NCBI GenBank assembly: GCA_035509315.1
Contig: DATJLS010000033.1
Span: 124,001 to 188,000 of the forward strand
Reading direction: 5' to 3'
DNA length: 64,000 nucleotides
From: JAKAWQ01 sp035509315
GTDB lineage: Bacteria; Pseudomonadota; Alphaproteobacteria; Acetobacterales; Acetobacteraceae
Part shown: in pieces, positions 59,143-64,000 of the stretch
Position numbering within the stretch: position 1 is the stretch's first letter
Layout of the letters: each line of letters starts with the position of its first letter
Notes under the pieces: generated by a model
Database searches by the model: none
What the model saw: only the letters and a program-made list of their open reading frames with translations
What the model was told of the DNA's origin: nothing
Program-made: the position numbers and the translations under genes

Positions 59143-60645
59143 CTAGGCCAGATATCTCCGCGCGAGATGGGCCTGGAACGCGGTCGGGTCGAGCGGCGCG
59201 CCCGTTGCTTCCTGCAAGAGCGTGTTGAAGCCGTAAAGGCTCGCCTTGGCGTGGACATGGGCGCCGAGCCAGGAGATCAGCGGGGCGAGCGCGCCTTCGG
59301 CCAGCGCGTCCTCAAGCCCGGGCACCGCGCGCCTTGCCGCCGCCATGAGCTGGGCCGCGGCCATCGCGCCCAGGCTGTAGCTCGGGAAATAGCCGAAGGC
59401 CCCGTCATACCAGTGGATATCCTGCAAACATCCCGCCGCGTCATCGGGTGGCACGATCCCGAGAAGGTGTTTCATGCCCTCGTTCCACGCGCCCGGCAGG
59501 TCGGCGGGCTGAAGCGTGCCTTCGATCAACGCCGATTCGAGCCGGAAGCGAAGGATCACGTGCGCCGGATAGGTAAGCTCATCAGCATCCACGCGGATGA
59601 AGCCCCGCCCGACACGCCGGCAGAGACGGGCCAGATTCTCCGGCTCATAGGCTGGGTCGGGGCCGAACGCGCTCGCCAGCTCCGGCCCGAGCCAGCCCAG
59701 GAACGCATCCGAACGGCAGGCCTGCATCTCGACGATGAGGGACTGGCTCTCATGCGCCGCCATGCCGGCAGCGCTCCCCACCGGTTGGCGGGCAAAGGCG
59801 GCCGGCAGGCCGCGCTCATAGAGCGCGTGTCCGGTCTCGTGCAGCACCGCGAACAGCGCCTTCAATCCGTCCGCCACGTCATAGCGGGTGGTGATGCGCA
59901 CATCGCTCGCCGTGCCGCCGCAGAAGGGATGCTCGGAACGATCGAGCCGGGCATGGTCGAACCCAAGCCCGGCGCGCCCGGCCATGCGACGGCAGAACGC
60001 TTCCTGGTCGGGGATGGGAAAAGGCCCGGCGGGCACGCGCGGAGCCGCCTGTTCGGCCGCAACCGCCTCGGCGCGCGGCAGGGCGTCCGCCAGGAATCGC
60101 TCATAGGCGGCAAAAATCGGCGCCACGTCCTCGGCCCCGATGCCGCGCTGGTAGCCATCCATCAGCGCATCGTAGGGGGAAAGGCCGAGCGCCGTGCCGA
60201 GGGCCAGCGCTTCTTCCCGCGCAAGCCGCACCACCTCCATGAAGCGCGGCAGCACCTGCCCGTAATCCGCCGCCCGCCGCGCCGCCCGCCAGCTCTTCTC
60301 GCAAGCCGAATTGGCCCGCGCCGCCGCCTCCACGAGATCGCCCGGCAGGGAAACGGCCCGCGCATGGGCATGCCGCATCAGCCGCAGATTCGCCGTCTGC
60401 CACGGATCGAGCCCGTCCGCTTCCTCGGCGGCGGCGAGATCCGCGGCAACGTCCGGCGCGGTCAGAAGCTCGTGGGAAATTCCGGCCAGCACCGCAAGCT
60501 GATCGCCGCGGGAAGCCGCACCGCCGGGCGGCATCATCGCCGCCGCGTCCCAGTTCAGCATCGCCCCCGCCTCGTCGAGCACCGAGATACGGGCAAAGCG
60601 CGCCGCCAGCCGCTCGTACGCGGCGTTCGTCCGGGCTTCCGTCAT
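59143..60645 (-). CDS. M32 carboxypeptidase (Taq family)
   Basis: Zinc metallocarboxypeptidase of 500 residues. Family marks: the HEXXH-type site in VLHETGHALYERGLP, AAHESQSLIVEMQ with the third ligand Glu, and RVDADELTYPAHVILRF. Length is the usual one. No signal peptide, so it is cytosolic and probably recycles peptides. Start ATG 60645 overlaps the SURF1 stop (ATGA). Confidence 0.93.
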   Translation of the reverse strand: MTEARTNAAYERLAARFARISVLDEAGAMLNWDAAAMMPPGGAASRGDQLAVLAGISHELLTAPDVAADLAAAEEADGLDPWQTANLRLMRHAHARAVSLPGDLVEAAARANSACEKSWRAARRAADYGQVLPRFMEVVRLAREEALALGTALGLSPYDALMDGYQRGIGAEDVAPIFAAYERFLADALPRAEAVAAEQAAPRVPAGPFPIPDQEAFCRRMAGRAGLGFDHARLDRSEHPFCGGTASDVRITTRYDVADGLKALFAVLHETGHALYERGLPAAFARQPVGSAAGMAAHESQSLIVEMQACRSDAFLGWLGPELASAFGPDPAYEPENLARLCRRVGRGFIRVDADELTYPAHVILRFRLESALIEGTLQPADLPGAWNEGMKHLLGIVPPDDAAGCLQDIHWYDGAFGYFPSYSLGAMAAAQLMAAARRAVPGLEDALAEGALAPLISWLGAHVHAKASLYGFNTLLQEATGAPLDPTAFQAHLARRYLA

Positions 60646-61325
60646 TCGCGCAGGCGATGCCGGGCCCAGAAACCGAACTGCACCACCACGACCAAAGCAA
60701 GCCCGAACCAGGTCAGCGCATATTGGAAATGGTTGTTGGGGGGCTCGGGCAGGCGTTCGGCGGGCATCGGGTAAACCCCGAGCTCCTGCCGGCCGAGTGC
60801 GATCAGCGTGAAAGGGGCGACCTGCTTCAGCCCAAGCGCTGCGCCGATCCTCGCCGGGTCGAGGGTATAGAATTGCCGGTCCGGCACATCGTCCGGCGCG
60901 GAAAAAAGCCAGGGATGGTCGGGCGAGCGCACATAGCCGGAAACCGAGGTCGTCCCGGTCGTCAGGGTTGCGGGCACCCGATCGGACATCGGCACCCAGC
61001 CGAGATCGACCAGCACCGGCGGCCCTTCCGTCCGCTCGAGCGGCACAATGAGCTGGCCGCCCTGCGCGAGGCCTTGCGGCGTCGTCTCCACGTCATCGCC
61101 ATAGAGCGCGGCGAGATCCGTTCGCAGCCGGCCGGTGACCACGACCTTGGTAAAGGGTCCTGGGGTGAAGGGACCCGGATGGTCGGAAAGGGGAATGCCC
61201 GGCCGCATCTCCGCCGCGTGGATTTGGGCCAGGATGCCGAGTTTCCAGCGCAGCCGGTGCAGCTGCCAGACACCGAGCCCGACCAGGAGCAGAACGACCA
61301 GGGCCGCCAGGAATCCGGGCAGCAC
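60642..61325 (-). CDS. SURF1-family cytochrome oxidase assembly protein
   Basis: Helps insert heme a into cytochrome c oxidase. About 227 residues with membrane helices at both ends (LPGFLAALVVLLLVGLGVW; then LTWFGLALVVVVQFGFW) and SURF1 marks GVWQLHRLRWK, VLVDLGWVP and NNHFQYALTWFGLA. The start is uncertain: GTG 61325 fits the family N-terminus and has an AAAGG site; the frame is open further but overlaps cox3. It lies 46 bp after cox3. Confidence 0.88.
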   Translation of the reverse strand: MLPGFLAALVVLLLVGLGVWQLHRLRWKLGILAQIHAAEMRPGIPLSDHPGPFTPGPFTKVVVTGRLRTDLAALYGDDVETTPQGLAQGGQLIVPLERTEGPPVLVDLGWVPMSDRVPATLTTGTTSVSGYVRSPDHPWLFSAPDDVPDRQFYTLDPARIGAALGLKQVAPFTLIALGRQELGVYPMPAERLPEPPNNHFQYALTWFGLALVVVVQFGFWARHRLRE

Positions 61326-61371
61326 AAGGCCTTTCCAGCCCCGATTGGAACCGTGCCTCTGGGCGTCGGGC

Positions 61372-62220
61372 TCAGCCGGCGGTGACGGCGCTCGCGCCCC
61401 AGAGATAGACGAAGGTGAAGAGGAAGAGCCAGACGACATCGACGAAGTGCCAATACCATGCTGCTGCCTCGAAGCCAAAATGCCGCTCCGGGCTGAATTG
61501 TCCCGCCCGCGCGCGGAACCAGCAGACGAGGAGGAAGCAGGTGCCGACAATGACGTGAAAGCCGTGAAAGCCGGTCGCGAGGAAGAAGACTGACGGATAG
61601 ATCCCGCCATGAAACGGAAAGGGCGAGTGCGTGTATTCGTAGATCTGCCCGGCGCTGAAGCAGATGCCGAGCAGGACGGTAAGGCCGAGGCCGGTGATCA
61701 GCCCCTTGCGGTCATTCTCGAGCAGGCAATGGTGCGCCCAGGTCACGGTCGTGCCGGAGAGCAAGAGGATCATCGTCAGCATGAAGGGAACGCTGAACGG
61801 GTTGTCCGTATGGATTCCCGCCGGCGGCCATTCGGCGATCTTGGCGAAGGAGATATGGCCGGGGAAAAGCGCGAAGTTGAAGAACGCCCAGAAGAAGGCG
61901 ACGAAGAACATCACCTCGCTGGTGATGAAGAAGAGCATCCCATAGCGCAGGCCAAGCCGCACGATCGGAGTATGGAGGCCGGGTGTCCGGCTCTCCCGGA
62001 TCACGTCCCGCCACCACATGAACATCACGAAGGCAACGCCGAGCACGCCGATCACGAGCAGCGTGTAATTGTCGAAATTGCCGACCATGATGATGCCGAC
62101 CAGCACCAGCGCGCCGAAAAGCGCGCCGATGATCGGCCAGGGGCTGGGATCGACGAGATGATAGGGCTGCTTCAGCCCCGAACTGGTCACCAGGGGGGCG
62201 TCATGCGTATCGCTGCTCAT
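61372..62220 (-). CDS. ctaE: Cytochrome c oxidase subunit III
   Basis: Membrane subunit of the aa3-type terminal oxidase. The 282-residue protein has seven hydrophobic segments and the marks FFITSEVMFFVAFFWAFF, TTVTWAHHCLLENDRKG, GFHGFHVIVGTCFLLV and WYWHFVDVVWLFLF. ATG 62220 gives MSSDTHDAP. Subunits I and II are not within the window. SURF1 follows. Confidence 0.95.
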   Translation of the reverse strand: MSSDTHDAPLVTSSGLKQPYHLVDPSPWPIIGALFGALVLVGIIMVGNFDNYTLLVIGVLGVAFVMFMWWRDVIRESRTPGLHTPIVRLGLRYGMLFFITSEVMFFVAFFWAFFNFALFPGHISFAKIAEWPPAGIHTDNPFSVPFMLTMILLLSGTTVTWAHHCLLENDRKGLITGLGLTVLLGICFSAGQIYEYTHSPFPFHGGIYPSVFFLATGFHGFHVIVGTCFLLVCWFRARAGQFSPERHFGFEAAAWYWHFVDVVWLFLFTFVYLWGASAVTAG

Positions 62221-62357
62221 GCGTCTTGTGTTTCCATCCTCTTGCCCCTTCGGGATCCCCCCTGGGAGTCTCACCCGTGGGGTCCCCTTGGGAGGTCGTT
62301 GTCCGCCGGCGGGGAGCGACACTCCGCCTCCACCAAGCGGAATGGCGGCATCATCCC

Positions 62358-62402
62358 AAAAAAACCCGCCCGTTCAAGGGTGAATCCCCGCCTTGCGGGC
62401 GC
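62358..62402 (-). terminator. Intrinsic terminator of eipB
   Basis: On the minus strand, immediately after the eipB stop, a GC-rich stem (GCGCCCG pairing with CGGGCG) is followed by TTTTTTT (plus-strand A-run 62358-62364). It is the clearest Rho-independent terminator in the window. It separates eipB from the cox3 unit. Confidence 0.75.
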
Positions 62403-63233
62403 TCAGCAACGCCGGGGCAGAATGGCGAGGCGGATCAGCCTTCCATCCATGGTGAAATCGCCGAAATCCATGGCCAGCCCGTTCGCCACGCCGTTCAGGA
62501 AATACCGCATGCCGATCTGAAAATCGGGCAGCACCGTATCGGGCTTGCGGCTGAAGAAGGCGACATGGACGCGCGCGCTCGGCAACTCGGCCAGGACCGG
62601 GAAGTGCCCGGCCCAGGCCGCGTCGCGATTCGCGGCCGGCGGATCCCACCCATCGATCGCGACCGAACTGTCCGACGCGCCATCCTCTCCGGTGCCGTCG
62701 AAAAGCGGCATCGTGATGAATTTCTTGCCCGCCTGCGCCGCCCGAATGATCGCCTCGGTTTGCCACATCGGGAACATGGTTCCGGCCGGCAGCTTGATGG
62801 TCTCGCGCTTGGGCGCGGTATAGGTCACTTCTCCGGGCCCGCCCGGCCGATCGAGATGCGCCTCGCCGTCCAGCCGGTCATCGACCTCGCCGTCCGTCGT
62901 GTCCACGGTGTGGAAGCGGAAGGCGAGGCCGTTCTTGGCCTCCCAGGTGGCGTAGTCGGAGACGGTGCGAGTCACCTGGCCGTCATCGTCGATCAGGGTC
63001 ATTTCCAGGCGCTGGCGGACGGCCCAGCCGTCACAAGCGTCGATCACCTCGTAGCCCATCCGGCCGCTGCCAGCGACGACATTGCCATCCCCACCGGGCG
63101 CGGCAAGCCGCAATTGATAAAAGGCGTCCTGCCCGACGAAGGGCAGATCGGGGGGCAATGCAGGCTCGGCCGCCCGGGCGCCGGCCATCGCCAGCAGCGC
63201 GCACAACAGGGAAGACGTCAGGACTCGGCGCAT
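62403..63233 (-). CDS. eipB: EipB-family (DUF1849) periplasmic envelope protein
   Basis: 276 residues with a signal peptide (VLTSSLLCALLAMAGARA, residues 4-21). The body is the DUF1849 domain (DAFYQLRLA, SGRMGYEVIDACDGWAVRQ, FPMWQTEAIIRAAQAGKKF, GMRYFLNGVANGLAMDFGDF). Brucella EipB is a beta-spiral envelope-integrity protein with one disulfide; here Cys67 and the last residue, Cys276, could make the same bond. A third cysteine lies in the signal peptide. Confidence 0.9.
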   Translation of the reverse strand: MRRVLTSSLLCALLAMAGARAAEPALPPDLPFVGQDAFYQLRLAAPGGDGNVVAGSGRMGYEVIDACDGWAVRQRLEMTLIDDDGQVTRTVSDYATWEAKNGLAFRFHTVDTTDGEVDDRLDGEAHLDRPGGPGEVTYTAPKRETIKLPAGTMFPMWQTEAIIRAAQAGKKFITMPLFDGTGEDGASDSSVAIDGWDPPAANRDAAWAGHFPVLAELPSARVHVAFFSRKPDTVLPDFQIGMRYFLNGVANGLAMDFGDFTMDGRLIRLAILPRRC

Positions 63234-63282
63234 GCGGGCTCCGGGTTGCGGATGTCAGGATAAGGACAAATCGCGGCGCCTG

Positions 63283-64000
63283 TCAGCCGGCCCCTGCTTT
63301 CGGCGACAGATCGAGCCGGATCGAAAGCTCCTTGAGCCGCGCCGGCGAGATCTCCGCGGGCGCGCCCATCATCAAATCCTCGCCCCGCTGGTTGAGCGGG
63401 AACAGGATCACCTCGCGAATGTTCGGCTCATCGGCGAGCAGCATCACGATCCGGTCGATTCCGGGCGCCGACCCGCCATGCGGTGGCGCGCCGTAGCGAA
63501 AGGCATTCAGCATGCCCCCGAACCGCCGCTCCACCTCCTCGGCCGGATAGCCCGCGATCGCGAAGGCGCGCAGCATGATATCGGGCCGGTGATTGCGGAT
63601 CGCGCCCGAGGATAGCTCGACCCCGTTGCAAACGATGTCGTACTGAAAAGCCTTGATGGTTAGCGGATCCTCTGTCTCCAGCGCCTCGAGCCCGCCCTGC
63701 GGCATGCTGAAGGGATTGTGGCTGAAATCGATCTCCCCCGTTTCCTCGTTCCGCTCGTACATCGGGAAATCGGTGATCCAGCAGAAGCGGAATTCATCGC
63801 GCTCGCCGAGGGAAAGCTCCTCGCCGAGGCGCATGCGCACCGCGCCCGCGAATTTCTCGATCTCGCCCTTCTTGCCGGCAACGAAGAACACGGCATCGCC
63901 CGCCGAAAGGCCGCAGACGGCTCGGATCGCCTCCGCCCGCGCCGGCTCGAGATTGCGCGCGATCGGCCCTTTCGGACCCTCCGCATCGAAGATGATATAG
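63283..64000 (-). CDS. aspS: Aspartyl-tRNA synthetase, C-terminal part
   Basis: Attaches aspartate to tRNA(Asp), or to tRNA(Asn) as well in non-discriminating types. The gene runs off the right edge; about 239 C-terminal codons are seen. The bacterial insertion domain (YIIFDAEGPKGPIARNL to FVAGKKGEIEKFAGAVR) is followed by the catalytic part: FCWITDFPMYERNEETG, FSHNPFSMP, AFQYDIVCNGVELSSGAIRNH and motif 3 GSAPGIDRIVMLLADEPNIRE. Confidence 0.95.
   Translation of the reverse strand, partial: YIIFDAEGPKGPIARNLEPARAEAIRAVCGLSAGDAVFFVAGKKGEIEKFAGAVRMRLGEELSLGERDEFRFCWITDFPMYERNEETGEIDFSHNPFSMPQGGLEALETEDPLTIKAFQYDIVCNGVELSSGAIRNHRPDIMLRAFAIAGYPAEEVERRFGGMLNAFRYGAPPHGGSAPGIDRIVMLLADEPNIREVILFPLNQRGEDLMMGAPAEISPARLKELSIRLDLSPKAGAG

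Overview
This is a 64 kb stretch of high-GC, densely packed chromosome from an alphaproteobacterium. Gene order (rpoZ-rsh-acpS-lepB-rnc-era-recO, maeB/mutS-glnD, Tim44-mltA next to secB, cox3-SURF1, eipB near aspS) and a hopanoid-tailoring set (hpnH, hpnM, hpnI, hpnJ, hpnK) point to the Rhodospirillales, perhaps an Acetobacteraceae-like bacterium. That placement is inferred from gene content and order; no database was searched. Most genes are core housekeeping genes, many joined by ATGA/GTGA-type overlaps. I see no tRNA, rRNA, CRISPR array, prophage, transposase or replication origin.

Layout. 1-2.3 kb: end of a TPR-like secreted protein gene, a family 5 uracil-DNA glycosylase, a NYN-domain protein and folK. 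2.4-11 kb: the core run rpoZ, rsh, acpS, lepB, rnc, era, recO, parC. 11-19.5 kb: hopanoid/isoprenoid block with hpnH and ispH on the minus strand, then dxs-hpnM-hpnI-hpnJ-hpnK on the plus strand, joining supply of C5 isoprenoid precursors to hopanoid side-chain tailoring. 19.6-23.5 kb: rfbA and rfbB (dTDP-sugar synthesis), a large glycine-rich RTX-like secreted protein and a glycine-zipper lipoprotein. 23.6-29.3 kb: an unusual minus-strand group of HIBCH-type hydrolase, zinc-ribbon metallo-beta-lactamase-fold protein, IlvD/Edd dehydratase, SIMPL protein and LacI regulator. 29.6-33.1 kb: Mla/MCE lipid transport operon (STAS-MlaE fusion, MlaF, MlaD, PqiC-like lipoprotein). 33-43 kb: phaB, maeB, mutS, glnD, ndh. 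43-48.6 kb: LutA-like protein, mltA, Tim44-domain protein, phosphatase, secB, AmpG-like transporter. 48.7-53.8 kb: assimilatory sulfate reduction operon cobA-cysJ-cysH-cysI. 53.8-59 kb: accessory region with a HIG1-like membrane protein, a DJ-1/PfpI enzyme divergent from a GlxA-type regulator, a cysteine-less carboxymuconolactone-decarboxylase (CMD) homologue, a methyltransferase, and an ECF41 sigma factor with its CMD partner. 59-64 kb: M32 carboxypeptidase, SURF1, cox3, eipB and truncated aspS.

The most unusual non-coding content is a family of about 104-bp interspersed palindromic elements (three copies, at 19521, 29485 and 43147) with TAGAG/CTCTA ends. In two copies an end supplies the stop codon of a flanking gene. 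Other regulatory signals are a TGTCAC-N16-CGTC promoter matching the ECF41 consensus in front of the CMD-ECF41 pair, perfect palindromes at the glxA start and upstream of the lacI and RTX-like genes, and several short tandem duplications in intergenic DNA. No wholly new multi-gene system is evident. The best candidates for new biology are the repeat family, the HIBCH/MBL/IlvD/SIMPL/LacI operon and the DJ-1 enzyme/regulator pair.
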